Part shown: positions 40,808 to 50,347 of the stretch, piece by piece
Numbering within the stretch: position 1 is the first letter of the stretch
How the letters are laid out: each line of letters begins with the position of its first letter
Source of the DNA: Bacteroidaceae bacterium
Lineage (GTDB): Bacteria > Bacteroidota > Bacteroidia > Bacteroidales > Bacteroidaceae
Length of the DNA: 64,000 nucleotides
NCBI GenBank assembly: GCA_011959205.1
Contig: BLLV01000120.1
Location: forward strand, 1-64,000
Reading direction: 5' to 3'
Program-made: the position numbers and the translations under genes
The notes under the pieces: model-generated
Databases searched by the model: none
The model's input: the letters and a program-made list of their open reading frames with translations, nothing else
What the model was told of the DNA's origin: nothing

Positions 40808-43156
40808 TTAATAGAACAACTGCTCCGGTTTGATAGAGGTGAACTTTTCTTGGTCAGCTTTGCGGATATTAATGCTGGCACTGTCCCACAAAGAAGGCCA
40901 ACCTCCGATGATATGTCCTAAGAACACTACTTTTATTTCATGCAATCCTTTTGCCAAAGCCATAGAAGCATCGGTGCGCGGGAAACGTTTTACTTCACCT
41001 TCATTATTGATGAGGCATTTGCCGTCAATCCATACTTCATCGTTGTTCGAAGAGAAATAGTACACACCATCTTCAGGTATTTCCACATAGCCTGTAGCGA
41101 TAGCGCCGTATTGTTCTACACCGCGCATACTTTCGGTAGAGTTTACTTGGCTGCGGATATCACGCAATGACTTTATGGTCAGTTCTTTCCAGTCTGTTAC
41201 CTTATCCAGTTCGCTGGCTTTTAGGAAAGTACCCATAGCCATCTTCATCTTCAGTCCCGGAGTAGTGTTTTCTATAGTCTTGGCAGGTGACAATGTTTGT
41301 TTTTCCACAGTGATGACACGTGTCGGACTCATTTTTCCTGAAGGAAGTGCAGTACGTATTTTCAGGGTGGTGGTTTCTTTCACTTTAATAGGCTCGGTAT
41401 ACGGAGTAGAAGTCGGATTCGGCTCGCTTCCATCTAAGGTGTATACCATCGTTTCTGGGCGTGTAGTGGTGAAGGTCAGCGAAGTGGAATCGGTAAATGC
41501 TACAAAGTTACAAGAACCGTTGGGTTGTTCAGGCTGCGGAATGTGATAGTTGATGTCATGGCCGTCCAGACGAACGTATGCGTTGTTGATACGGCGTTCG
41601 AAGTCTTTGTAATCTTTTCTGTTTAAGGGAGTCCATGCAATTTCGGATACGGCAATCATACGTGGATACATCCGGTATTCCATGATGTCGGTGGTGTACA
41701 TGTACTCAGACCAGTGGTTGGCCTGTACTCCCTTGATGTAATGGTCTTTTCCCATTGCTACCAGGGTATCGGGTACAGGGTTATAATTATATACTTTGGA
41801 CAATAAAGTATATCCGCCTATGCTGACCGGTTCTATTTTAGAGTCGCCTTGGAAAGTATCCAAATACATGCCGTTTCCACCAGGGGTCATAATCACATCG
41901 TGATCCTGTAAAGCGGATGCAATACCTCCACCTTCTCCACGCCATGACATGACAGTGGCTTCGGGGCTTAGGCCACCTTCCAATATCTCATCCCAGCCAA
42001 TGATTTTTTTTCCGTGTTTGGCCAATACCTTCTCCATGCGACGGATGACATAGCTCTGAAGACGTTCTTCCGCAGTATGCTGTTTGTCGCTTTTCAGACC
42101 TTCGGCCTTAATGCGCGCCTGGCAGGCAGGACAGGCTTTCCAACTGCTCTTGGGGCATTCGTCGCCGCCAATGTGGAAGTAAGTGCCGGGGAATAAGGGA
42201 ACCATTTCTTCGATAACATCTTCCAGAAATTTGAACATGTCTTCTTTGCCCGGACACATTACAATATCCTCTACTCCCCAAATGATGCGCGGAGTGATGG
42301 GTTCGCCTTTACATGAAAGTTCGGGATAAGCGGCGATAGCAGCCAGTTCGTGACCTGGAAGTTCTAGTTCGGGAATCACAGTGATAAAGCGTTCGGCAGC
42401 GTATGCTACTACGTCTTTTATCTCTTCTTGTGTATAGAAACCCCCATATTCATGTCCTTCGCCTTCTATGCGTTTGGAACCGATTTCGGTTAGTTTGGGA
42501 TATTTCTTGATTTCGATCCGCCAGCCTTGGTCTTCCGTCAGGTGCCAATGGAACGTGTTGATTTTGAACAGTGACAGTACGTCGAGTTGTTTCTTTATAT
42601 TCTCTACCGGAATAAAATGGCGGCACGGGTCCATCATTACACCACGGTAAGCAAAGCGGGGAGCATCATCGATGGTCACACAGGGGACACTCCATGTTAT
42701 GTTTTTTATTACCGTAGGGCTTTCTACCTCTGCTGGCAATAGTTGTAAGAAACTTTGCATTCCATAAAATATGCCTTTAGGTGTTTTGGCCTGAATTTTT
42801 ACCCCTTGTGGAGTAACATCCATCCGATAGCCTTCATCGTTGATTTCCATTGTTTGGTCCACCAATAATGAAATGCCGGACGCTGCCTCCGTGTCGGTTA
42901 CGGCAAGGTTGAATCCGGTAGAGGCTTTCAGTTTGGCTGCAAAGAATTCGGCTATGGTTTTTGTTTCCGGAGTAGGAGCATAAAATGTAGTTCCGGAACC
43001 AAGTTGGAAGCGACCGTCCTGCTGTTGCAGGGAAACCGGCATCGGGATAATGTTTATTCCTTCGTTGTAACTTCTTTCTGGGGCGGTCTGGGTGCCGCAT
43101 GATGTCAGTATGCCCAGCGTAGCGGCAACGCACATCGTTGTAAAAAGCTTTTTCAT
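40808..43156 (-). CDS. Beta-N-acetylhexosaminidase, GH20 lipoprotein
   Basis: The 782-residue protein has a lipobox ending LTSC at Cys20, an N-terminal GH20b domain (about residues 35-160), the GH20 catalytic barrel (about 165-520) with HIGGDECPK, where Asp332-Glu333 are the catalytic pair, a chitobiase-type C-terminal domain (about 545-620; VYTLDGSEPNPTSTPY), and a PA14-like module (about 670-770; YFSSNNDEVWIDG). It removes terminal GlcNAc/GalNAc, for example from mucin or host glycans, probably at the cell surface or in the periplasm. It is a single-gene unit. Confidence 0.93.
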   Translation of the reverse strand: MKKLFTTMCVAATLGILTSCGTQTAPERSYNEGINIIPMPVSLQQQDGRFQLGSGTTFYAPTPETKTIAEFFAAKLKASTGFNLAVTDTEAASGISLLVDQTMEINDEGYRMDVTPQGVKIQAKTPKGIFYGMQSFLQLLPAEVESPTVIKNITWSVPCVTIDDAPRFAYRGVMMDPCRHFIPVENIKKQLDVLSLFKINTFHWHLTEDQGWRIEIKKYPKLTEIGSKRIEGEGHEYGGFYTQEEIKDVVAYAAERFITVIPELELPGHELAAIAAYPELSCKGEPITPRIIWGVEDIVMCPGKEDMFKFLEDVIEEMVPLFPGTYFHIGGDECPKSSWKACPACQARIKAEGLKSDKQHTAEERLQSYVIRRMEKVLAKHGKKIIGWDEILEGGLSPEATVMSWRGEGGGIASALQDHDVIMTPGGNGMYLDTFQGDSKIEPVSIGGYTLLSKVYNYNPVPDTLVAMGKDHYIKGVQANHWSEYMYTTDIMEYRMYPRMIAVSEIAWTPLNRKDYKDFERRINNAYVRLDGHDINYHIPQPEQPNGSCNFVAFTDSTSLTFTTTRPETMVYTLDGSEPNPTSTPYTEPIKVKETTTLKIRTALPSGKMSPTRVITVEKQTLSPAKTIENTTPGLKMKMAMGTFLKASELDKVTDWKELTIKSLRDIRSQVNSTESMRGVEQYGAIATGYVEIPEDGVYYFSSNNDEVWIDGKCLINNEGEVKRFPRTDASMALAKGLHEIKVVFLGHIIGGWPSLWDSASINIRKADQEKFTSIKPEQLFY

Positions 43157-43308
43157 GTAGGTGAATTTGTTTGTATAAAGGTTATATATAATCAGGCAAA
43201 TTTGCCCAATGTGTGTAATATTTTGCTAAGGTAGAGGAAAAAAGCCGGATAGGCAAATTTTTGTCAATCTGATTTTAGGAATATTCTCTTCTTGGGGAGA
43301 GGCAAAAT

Positions 43309-43345
43309 AAAAGGCTGCAAAACCGGAAGGGGTTTGCAGCCTTTT
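43309..43345. terminator. Terminator of rpmE (bidirectional)
   Basis: A 13-bp perfect stem, AAAAGGCTGCAAA (43309-43321) with TTTGCAGCCTTTT (43333-43345), lies 28 bases past the rpmE stop, with T-rich sequence after it on the minus strand. The 150 bases between it and the GH20 start hold no gene; no exact -7 element for GH20 is visible. Confidence 0.85.
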
Positions 43346-43373
43346 ATTTGGGTACTTGTATATAAGTTACAAA

Positions 43374-43628
43374 TTACTTTTTCATGCGATTTCCGTAACG
43401 GCTCATAAACTTGTCGACACGACCTGCTGTATCCACTAATTTAGATTTACCAGTGTAGAACGGGTGTGATGTGTTAGAGATTTCCAGTTTTACCAACGGA
43501 TAAGTCTCACCTTCGAATTCGATGGTTTCTTTTGTGTTACAAGTAGAACGTGATAAAAATACATCACCGTTTGACATGTCTTTGAATACTACGGGACGAT
43601 AGTTTTCAGGATGAATACCTTTTTTCAT
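43374..43628 (-). CDS. rpmE2: 50S ribosomal protein L31 type B (bL31)
   Basis: The 84-residue protein starts [17 protein letters not shown] and ends [11 protein letters not shown], with [18 protein letters not shown], the L31 signature. It has a single Cys and lacks the CxxC zinc ribbon, which makes it the zinc-independent type B form. Type B copies often replace the zinc form under zinc limitation, but in many Bacteroidota it is the only copy. It has a leader of about 75 nt. Confidence 0.95.
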   Translation of the reverse strand: MKKGIHPENYRPVVFKDMSNGDVFLSRSTCNTKETIEFEGETYPLVKLEISNTSHPFYTGKSKLVDTAGRVDKFMSRYGNRMKK

Positions 43629-43708
43629 TGCTATATGTTATTTTATTGTTATTATTTTACTTGTTTGTTTGGTAAACAATATTGGGTGTAATGGTTCATT
43701 TTGGACTG

Positions 43709-43716
43709 CAAAGATA
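43709..43716 (-). promoter_or_regulatory. -7 promoter element of rpmE
   Basis: CAAAGATA reads TATCTTTG on the minus strand, 81 bases from the start codon, leaving an AT-rich leader (43629-43702) that could hold an L31 regulatory structure; I saw no clear stem. Confidence 0.7.
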
Positions 43717-43788
43717 CTGCTTTTCTTTGAAATAGAAAAAACTTCGGGCTGTTTTTTCTTCTAAAAGCCTTATTTTCTTCTTTTATAG

Positions 43789-43812
43789 TATTGTAAGGTA
43801 GACATTACAATA
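43789..43812. promoter_or_regulatory. 8-bp inverted repeat upstream of the aldolase promoter
   Basis: TATTGTAA (43789-43796) and TTACAATA (43805-43812) are separated by eight bases in the otherwise empty rpmE-fba gap, about 100 bases before the fba -7 element. It could be an operator; the partner protein is unknown. Confidence 0.4.
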
Positions 43813-43910
43813 TAATTAATTTGTATGTTTGGAGGAAGAAAATAGTTAATAAAATCATTTTTTATGAGATATTTTTGGTGTGAACTTGCCATAGTTAGCG
43901 CATTTATGAT

Positions 43911-43918
43911 TACTTTTG
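43911..43918 (+). promoter_or_regulatory. -7 promoter element of fba
   Basis: TACTTTTG with a TTG at 43886-43888 (22-base spacing, slightly long). Expected start near 43925. Confidence 0.65.
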
Positions 43919-43959
43919 CGGTGGAATTTAATTCACTAACAATTATAAATATTAGAACA

Positions 43960-44964
43960 ATGGTTAATTACAAGGATTTAGGTCTGGTAAACACTAGAGA
44001 TATGTTTGCTAAGGCTATCAAGGGTGGATATGCAATTCCTGCATTCAACTTCAACAATATGGAACAGATGCAGGCTATCATCAAAGCTGCGGTAGAAACA
44101 AAATCTCCGGTTATTTTGCAAGTTTCAAAAGGTGCTCGTCAGTATGCCAACGCTACTTTGTTGCGTTACATGGCTCAGGGTGCTGTGGAATATGCAAAAG
44201 AATTAGGTTGTGCAAAACCTGAAATCGTTCTTCATCTGGACCACGGAGATACTTTCGAAACTTGCAAGAGCTGTATCGACTCAGGTTTCTCTTCTGTAAT
44301 GATCGACGGTTCTCACCTGCCTTACGAAGAAAACGTAGCTTTGACAAAGAAGGTAGTTGAATACGCTCATCAGTTTGATGTAACAGTAGAAGGTGAATTG
44401 GGTGTATTGGCCGGTGTGGAAGATGAAGTTTCTTCTGACCATCATACTTATACTGACCCTGAAGAAGTGATTGATTTTGCTACTCGTACAGGCTGCGACT
44501 CATTGGCTATCTCTATCGGTACTTCTCACGGTGCATACAAATTCACTCCGGAACAATGTACAATCGATCCGGTAACTGGTCAGATGGTTCCTCCTCCTTT
44601 GGCATTCGAAGTATTGGATGCTGTCATGGAAAAACTGCCGGGATTCCCCATCGTGTTGCATGGATCTTCTTCTGTTCCTCAGGACGAAGTGGCTACTATC
44701 AACCAGTATGGCGGTGCATTGAAGGCTGCTATCGGTATCCCCGAAGAATGGTTGCGTAAGGCTGCTACATCTGCAGTATGCAAAATTAATATTGATTCAG
44801 ACTCTCGTCTGGCTATGACTGCTGCTATCCGCAAGACATTTGCAGAAAAACCGGCTGAATTCGACCCGCGTAAGTACTTAGGTCCGGCTCGTGACAATAT
44901 GGAAAAACTGTACAAGCACAAAATTATTAACGTGCTGGGTTCAGACAATAAATTGGCTGAATAA
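43960..44964 (+). CDS. fba: Class II fructose-bisphosphate aldolase
   Basis: The 334-residue protein has the class II motifs PAFNFNNMEQMQ, the zinc-site LHLDHGD, MIDGSHLPYEENV, VEGELGVLAG and VLHGSSSVPQ. It splits fructose 1,6-bisphosphate in glycolysis and works with a divalent metal. The start is the ATG at 43960 (MVNYKDLGLVN); a longer frame from 43864 is rejected because it spans the promoter. The nearby fructan locus feeds fructose 6-phosphate toward this step, but the aldolase is a housekeeping gene with its own control. Confidence 0.95.
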   Translation: MVNYKDLGLVNTRDMFAKAIKGGYAIPAFNFNNMEQMQAIIKAAVETKSPVILQVSKGARQYANATLLRYMAQGAVEYAKELGCAKPEIVLHLDHGDTFETCKSCIDSGFSSVMIDGSHLPYEENVALTKKVVEYAHQFDVTVEGELGVLAGVEDEVSSDHHTYTDPEEVIDFATRTGCDSLAISIGTSHGAYKFTPEQCTIDPVTGQMVPPPLAFEVLDAVMEKLPGFPIVLHGSSSVPQDEVATINQYGGALKAAIGIPEEWLRKAATSAVCKINIDSDSRLAMTAAIRKTFAEKPAEFDPRKYLGPARDNMEKLYKHKIINVLGSDNKLAE

Positions 44965-44986
44965 TTAATTCATCCTATATAAACAG

Positions 44987-45023
44987 AAAAAAGCTGCTTT
45001 CTTTATTGGAGGCAGCTTTTTTT
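44987..45023 (+). terminator. Terminator of fba
   Basis: AAAAAAGCTGC (44987-44997) pairs with GCAGCTTTTTT (45012-45022) with a 14-base loop, ending in T. It also lies three bases past the stop of the convergent AraC gene. Confidence 0.85.
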
Positions 45024-45026
45024 GTT

Positions 45027-45860
45027 TTAAGACCGGTTTCGGTATTGAAGAGGGGACTTGCCTGTATGTTTCTTGAAATAGCGGCCAAAAAAAGATTGGT
45101 CAGGGAAAGATAATAGGTTGGAGATCTCTTGAATACTTAGAGATGTGGATTGTAGTAATGCTTTAATCTCAAGAATTACATGTCGGTCAATAATGCTTTT
45201 GGCTGTGTTGCCGGATACGTTTTGTACGATTGTGGAAAGGTAACGGGGAGTGATGAATAGTTCGGCTGCATAGAAAGATACCTCACGTTGGGTGGTGCAA
45301 TGTTTATGAATTAATTGGATGAAACGTTTGAATATCTCTTCCTGGCGATTTATTCCTTCGGTCTTTTTTTGCAGGAACAGGTGTTGGGTCTTGTCATAGA
45401 AGTCCAGAATGAAGTTTTGAATGAAATTTTTGAAGATCTGAATGCGGAAACTATTATCCCTGTCTTCATAAAGATCTTTCATGACCAAGCTGAGTCCGAT
45501 GAATGGTTTTACACGTTCTTCAGGGATGACAATGCATGGATGCTCTTTTAGAAAGTGAAAGAAGGAGGGATCCAGACGTGAGGTGATCTCCCTGAAAAGG
45601 GTGTCGGAAAAAACAATATAGGAAACGGTAAAATCATGGCTGGCGCAGGTGCAATTGAAGATACTGCCGGGGAGAAGTAGAAGTTGGGTGTTCTCCGTTA
45701 CTTCGTATGCCTGCAAATCAATTTCTATGTGGGCTTTTCCGCTACGGCAATGAAAAATAGATGCGTCTGCTAACTTCATGATCTGATTGGAGCATATATC
45801 TATACTTTCTTCTATTCCGGTGATAAACGGTTCATTCTCTAGTAAACTCAATATTTCCAT
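45027..45860 (-). CDS. AraC-family transcriptional regulator
   Basis: The 277-residue protein has an N-terminal cupin-like sensing domain (about residues 30-110; LLLLPGSIFNC) and a C-terminal AraC double helix-turn-helix (about 180-277) with AELFITPRYLSTIVQNVSG and the second-helix signature FPDQSFFGRYFKKHTGKSPLQYR (core DQSFFGRYFKKHTG). It is divergent from the RND efflux operon with 147 bases between start codons, so it is the obvious candidate regulator of that operon. Its inducer is unknown. Confidence 0.9.
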   Translation of the reverse strand: MEILSLLENEPFITGIEESIDICSNQIMKLADASIFHCRSGKAHIEIDLQAYEVTENTQLLLLPGSIFNCTCASHDFTVSYIVFSDTLFREITSRLDPSFFHFLKEHPCIVIPEERVKPFIGLSLVMKDLYEDRDNSFRIQIFKNFIQNFILDFYDKTQHLFLQKKTEGINRQEEIFKRFIQLIHKHCTTQREVSFYAAELFITPRYLSTIVQNVSGNTAKSIIDRHVILEIKALLQSTSLSIQEISNLLSFPDQSFFGRYFKKHTGKSPLQYRNRS

Positions 45861-45879
45861 ATTTATTCTTGTTTTGATG

Positions 45880-45983
45880 CAAAATTAACTATTATTTTTG
45901 TTATAATAGGAAATCTATTCCGAATTTGAATAATGGTAGCTAATAATTGAATGTGTCGGCTTGAAAAATTCCATCTACCTTTG
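45880..45983. promoter_or_regulatory. Divergent promoter region, AraC gene (-) and RND operon (+)
   Basis: CAAAATTA at 45880-45887 reads TAATTTTG on the minus strand for the AraC gene. TACCTTTG at 45976-45983 on the plus strand lies 25 bases before the efflux adaptor ATG. TATTTTTG at 45893-45900 is an additional plus-strand match. A regulator bound between them could control both directions. Confidence 0.65.
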
Positions 45984-46007
45984 CGTCCGAATTTAAAAGA
46001 TTGGAAT

Positions 46008-47123
46008 ATGATGACATTGAACAAAAAATGGATGCGACTAATGGTATTGGTTGGTTGTGCTGCTTTGACAGCGTCGTGTAAACAGGCGCCTGTTGCACAA
46101 ATGGAGGCGGAATATGCGGTATTAAAGGTATCACCGTCGGACAAAGTTTTGTCTACTACTTATTCGGCTACGATCCGTGGCCGCCAGGATATTGATATTT
46201 ATCCGCAAGTTTCCGGTTTCCTTACCCGGCTTTGTGTGGAGGAAGGACAGGCAGTGCGTAAAGGGCAAGTCTTATTTATTATTGACCAAGTGCCTTATAA
46301 GGCGGCATTGGAAACTGCTGTCGCCAATGTGGAATCGGCTAAAGCCGGTCTTGCCACAGCCGAACTGACTTATAACAGCAAGAAAGAATTGTTTGCCAAA
46401 AAGGTGGTTTCAGAGTTTGATCTGAAGACTGCGGAAAACTCTTACCTGACCGCTAAGGCTGGATTGGCTCAGGCTAAGGCGCAGGAAGTCAGTGCTCTCA
46501 ATAACCTTTCATATACCGAGGTGAAAAGTCCTTCGGACGGGGTGATTGGTACATTGCCTTATCGGGTAGGTGCATTGGTTAGTGCCAGTTTGCCACAACC
46601 GTTGACTACGGTTTCTGATAATTCGGATATGTATGTCTACTTTTCGATGACTGAAAATCAATTGTTGGCTCTGACCCGTCAATATGGTTCCAAAGCAGAA
46701 GCGTTGAAAAATATGCCGGAAGTGGAACTGCAATTGAATGACAAGTCTATGTATGGCGAAAAGGGGCGCATTGAAACCATCAGTGGGGTGGTAGACCGTA
46801 ATACGGGTACCGCAAGTCTGCGTGCCGTATTCCCGAATAAGAATGGGTTGCTGTATAGCGGAACATCGGGAAATGTGATTCTTCCGGTTACGATGAAAGG
46901 AAGTTTGGTTATTCCTCAGGCTACCACTTTTGAAATTCAGGATATTACATACGTATATAAAGTCGTGGACGGCAAGGCACAATCAGCTCCTGTCAGTGTG
47001 ACCCGTGTAAATGGAGGACAGGAATATATCGTGAACGATGGATTGAAAGAGGGGGATGTCATTGTAGCGGAAGGCGTAGGTTTGCTGCGTGAAGGTACTC
47101 CCATTAAAGTAAAACAGAACTAA
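46008..47123 (+). CDS. RND efflux periplasmic adaptor (AcrA/MexA-type lipoprotein)
   Basis: The product, about 371 residues, starts at MMTLNKKWMRL and has a lipobox ending LTASC at Cys24. Order: lipoyl half-motif (SGFLTRLCVEEGQAVRKGQ, core VEEGQAVRKGQ), an alpha-hairpin (about residues 95-155; KKELFAKKVVSEFDLKTAE), the second lipoyl half (KSPSDGVIG), and beta-barrel and membrane-proximal domains. It links the inner-membrane pump to the outer-membrane channel. The start at 45951 suggested by the long frame is upstream of the -7 element and is rejected. Confidence 0.92.
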   Translation: MMTLNKKWMRLMVLVGCAALTASCKQAPVAQMEAEYAVLKVSPSDKVLSTTYSATIRGRQDIDIYPQVSGFLTRLCVEEGQAVRKGQVLFIIDQVPYKAALETAVANVESAKAGLATAELTYNSKKELFAKKVVSEFDLKTAENSYLTAKAGLAQAKAQEVSALNNLSYTEVKSPSDGVIGTLPYRVGALVSASLPQPLTTVSDNSDMYVYFSMTENQLLALTRQYGSKAEALKNMPEVELQLNDKSMYGEKGRIETISGVVDRNTGTASLRAVFPNKNGLLYSGTSGNVILPVTMKGSLVIPQATTFEIQDITYVYKVVDGKAQSAPVSVTRVNGGQEYIVNDGLKEGDVIVAEGVGLLREGTPIKVKQN

Positions 47124-47131
47124 GAAAGACT

Positions 47132-50100
47132 ATGAATTTAAGAACCTTTATAGAACGCCCCATCCTGTCGGCTGTTATTTCTATTTCGATAGTGGTAGTG
47201 GGTATCATCGGGCTGTTCACTTTGCCCGTCGAACAATATCCTGATATTGCTCCGCCTACCATTCAGGTAAGTACCTCTTATTTTGGTGCCAGTGCGGAAA
47301 CTCTTCAGAAGAGTGTTATCGCTCCGTTGGAGGAAGCGATTAACGGTGTGGAAAATATGACTTATATGACTTCTACCGCTTCAAATGCCGGAGTTGTGGA
47401 TATCACTGTGTATTTCAAACAAGGGACAGACCCCGATATGGCAGCGGTCAATGTGCAGAACCGTGTATCGAAGGCTACCGGACAGTTACCGGCAGAAGTA
47501 ACGCAGGTGGGTGTGACTACCTCAAAACGGCAGACCAGTATTTTGCAGATGTTCTCACTATATAGTCCGGATGATTCGTATGATGAGAAATTCTTGTCCA
47601 ACTATATCAGTATTAACTTGAAACCTGCTATTCTTCGTATCCAGGGTGTGGGTGATATGATGATTATGGGGGGTGATTATAGTATGCGTATCTGGATGAA
47701 GCCTGACGTGATGGCCCAGTATAAATTGATTCCATCGGATGTGACTCAAGTGTTGGCTGAACAGAATATTGAATCGGCTACCGGTTCATTCGGAGAAAAC
47801 TCTGATGAAACTTATCAATATACAATGAAGTATAAAGGGCGTCTGATTACTCCGGAAGAGTTTGGGGAAATTGTGATCCGGTCTTCGGATAATGGCGAAG
47901 TGTTGAAGCTGAAAGAAATTGCCGATATAGAGATGGGCGAGGAAAGCTATGCCTATCATGGGGATATGAATGGTCATCCTGGTATTTCCTGTATGATTTT
48001 TCAGACGGCAGGATCGAATGCGACAGAAGTAAACAATAATATTGATGCCTTTTTGGAAGAAGCAAGGAAGGATCTGCCCAAAGGGGTGGAGATGGTTCAG
48101 GTTATGAGCTCCAATGACTTTTTGTATGCATCTATCCATGAGGTGATAAAAACCTTGTTCGAGGCCATTTTTTTGGTAATCTTAATTGTATATGTATTTT
48201 TGCAGGATATCCGTTCTACTATTATTCCGTTGGTGGGGATCATCGTGTCCTTGATTGGTACATTTGCTTTTATGTCCATAGCAGGATTCAGTATCAACCT
48301 GATTACCCTGTTTGCTTTGGTGTTGGTGATCGGTACGGTGGTGGATGATGCCATTGTTGTCGTCGAGGCGGTGCAGGCGCGTTTTGATGTGGGATATCGT
48401 TCTTCTTATATGGCTAGTATTGATGCGATGAAGGGAATCAGTAATGCGGTCATCTCTTCTTCGTTGGTATTTATGGCTGTGTTTATTCCGGTTTCGTTCA
48501 TGAGTGGGACTTCCGGCACGTTCTATACTCAGTTTGGCTTGACTATGGCGGTTGCCGTAGGTATCTCTGCCGTCAATGCACTGACTTTGAGTCCGGCGTT
48601 GTGTGCTTTGTTCTTGAAACCGTATATCAATGAGGATGGAACGGAAAAAAACAATTTTGCAGCACGTTTCCGTAAAGCGTTCAATGCTGCTTTCGATGCA
48701 ATGATTGAACGATATAAGAAAGGGGTATTGTTCTTTATCAAACGCAAATGGATGGTATGGACACTTCTTGCGGCCTCGGTAGTACTATTGGCTTTCTTGA
48801 TGAATACAACTAAAACCAGTTTGGTGCCTGATGAAGACCAGGGGGTTGTATTTGTGAATGTCAGCACGGCGGCAGGTAGTTCATTGAAAACGACTAATGA
48901 CGTAATGATGCGTATTGAAAAGCGCATGATGGATATTCCTCAGGTGCTGCATGTGCAGCGTGTGGCAGGTTATGGTCTGCTAGCCGGACAGGGTAACTCT
49001 TTTGGTATGTTGATTCTGAAACTGAAACCTTGGGATGAGCGTGAAGGAAAGGAAAATGATGTTCAGGCAGTAATCGGACAGGTATATGGCCGTACGGCAG
49101 ACATCAAGGATGCCAGTATATTTGCTATTTCTCCGGGTATGATTCCGGGGTATGGTATGGGTAATGCGTTGGAACTCCATATGCAGGATAAACAAGGTGG
49201 TGATGTGGGCACTTTCTTCAATACCACTCAACAATATCTGGGTGCTCTGAACCAACGTCCCGAGATCGCGATGGCATACTCTACTTTTGATATCCGTTAT
49301 CCGCAATGGACGGTAGAAGTGGATGCGTCCAAATGTAAGCGTGCCGGTATCACTCCGGATGCTGTGCTAAGCACATTGTCCGGCTATTATGGTGGGCAGT
49401 ATGTTTCAAATTTTAATCGTTTCTCTAAAGTATATAAGGTTATGATTCAGGCAGATCCGAAGTATCGTGTGGATGAAAGCTCGTTGAATAATATCTTTGT
49501 GCGTATGTCTAATGGCGAGATGGCTCCTCTCAGCCAGTTTGTGACATTGACCCGCAGTTATGGGGCAGAATCGCTGAGCCGTTTCAATATGTTCAATTCT
49601 ATTGCTGTAAATGCAATGCCTGCCGAAGGGTATAGTACCGGTGATGCCATCCGTGCCGTTCAGGAAACTGCCGTACAGGCACTTCCCAAAGGTTTTGGGT
49701 ACGACTTTGGTGGTATTACCCGTGAAGAGACCGACCAGGGAGGTACTACCATTATCATTTTTGCTATCTGTTTCTTGATGATTTATCTGATTTTAAGTGC
49801 ACTTTATGAAAGTTTCCTCATTCCGTTTGCGGTGTTGTTGTCTGTTCCGTTTGGGCTGATGGGTAGCTTCCTGTTTGCGAAGATGATGGGACTGGAGAAC
49901 AATATTTATTTGCAGACCGGTTTGATTATGTTGATAGGTTTGCTTGCTAAGACTGCCATTTTGCTGACCGAGTACGCTACCGAGCGTCGTAAGGCAGGTA
50001 TGAGCCTGACTTCCGCTGCACTTTCTGCCGCCAAAGCCCGCTTGCGTCCTATCCTGATGACGGCACTGACTATGATTTTCGGTCTGTTCCCGTTGATGGT

Positions 50101-50347
50101 TGCCAGTGGAGTAGGTGCTAATGGAAACAGTTCGCTGGGAACAGGTACTGTGGGTGGAATGGTGATCGGTACGCTGGCGTTGCTGTTTATTGTACCTTCT
50201 TTGTTTATCGTATTCCAATATTTACAGGAAAAGGTACGTCCTATTCAGTTTCAGCCGGCGGCCGATTGGCAGATTCAAGAGGAATGTGTAGAAGCAAAAG
50301 AAGAGAGACAACACCACATCGAAAGCAAAAACGAAGAGAAAAAATGA
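47132..50347 (+). CDS. RND multidrug efflux permease (HAE1, AcrB-like)
   Basis: The 1071-residue inner-membrane pump has the N-terminal helix (FIERPILSAVISISIVVVG), the HAE1 signature GLFTLPVEQYPDIAPP, two large periplasmic loops and 12 helices. Proton-relay residues are present in VVDDAIVVVEAV (Asp-Asp of TM4) and in LLAKTAILLTEYA of TM10. It exports drugs, bile salts or other amphiphiles by proton exchange. It starts nine bases after the adaptor gene, and its stop overlaps the next ATG (ATGA). The C-terminal tail is rich in charged residues. Confidence 0.95.
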   Translation: MNLRTFIERPILSAVISISIVVVGIIGLFTLPVEQYPDIAPPTIQVSTSYFGASAETLQKSVIAPLEEAINGVENMTYMTSTASNAGVVDITVYFKQGTDPDMAAVNVQNRVSKATGQLPAEVTQVGVTTSKRQTSILQMFSLYSPDDSYDEKFLSNYISINLKPAILRIQGVGDMMIMGGDYSMRIWMKPDVMAQYKLIPSDVTQVLAEQNIESATGSFGENSDETYQYTMKYKGRLITPEEFGEIVIRSSDNGEVLKLKEIADIEMGEESYAYHGDMNGHPGISCMIFQTAGSNATEVNNNIDAFLEEARKDLPKGVEMVQVMSSNDFLYASIHEVIKTLFEAIFLVILIVYVFLQDIRSTIIPLVGIIVSLIGTFAFMSIAGFSINLITLFALVLVIGTVVDDAIVVVEAVQARFDVGYRSSYMASIDAMKGISNAVISSSLVFMAVFIPVSFMSGTSGTFYTQFGLTMAVAVGISAVNALTLSPALCALFLKPYINEDGTEKNNFAARFRKAFNAAFDAMIERYKKGVLFFIKRKWMVWTLLAASVVLLAFLMNTTKTSLVPDEDQGVVFVNVSTAAGSSLKTTNDVMMRIEKRMMDIPQVLHVQRVAGYGLLAGQGNSFGMLILKLKPWDEREGKENDVQAVIGQVYGRTADIKDASIFAISPGMIPGYGMGNALELHMQDKQGGDVGTFFNTTQQYLGALNQRPEIAMAYSTFDIRYPQWTVEVDASKCKRAGITPDAVLSTLSGYYGGQYVSNFNRFSKVYKVMIQADPKYRVDESSLNNIFVRMSNGEMAPLSQFVTLTRSYGAESLSRFNMFNSIAVNAMPAEGYSTGDAIRAVQETAVQALPKGFGYDFGGITREETDQGGTTIIIFAICFLMIYLILSALYESFLIPFAVLLSVPFGLMGSFLFAKMMGLENNIYLQTGLIMLIGLLAKTAILLTEYATERRKAGMSLTSAALSAAKARLRPILMTALTMIFGLFPLMVASGVGANGNSSLGTGTVGGMVIGTLALLFIVPSLFIVFQYLQEKVRPIQFQPAADWQIQEECVEAKEERQHHIESKNEEKK

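Noticed and set aside
43864..43959. N-terminal extension of the aldolase
   Set aside because: The 32 extra residues are read through the -7 element at 43911-43918, and class II aldolases start near MVNYKDLG.
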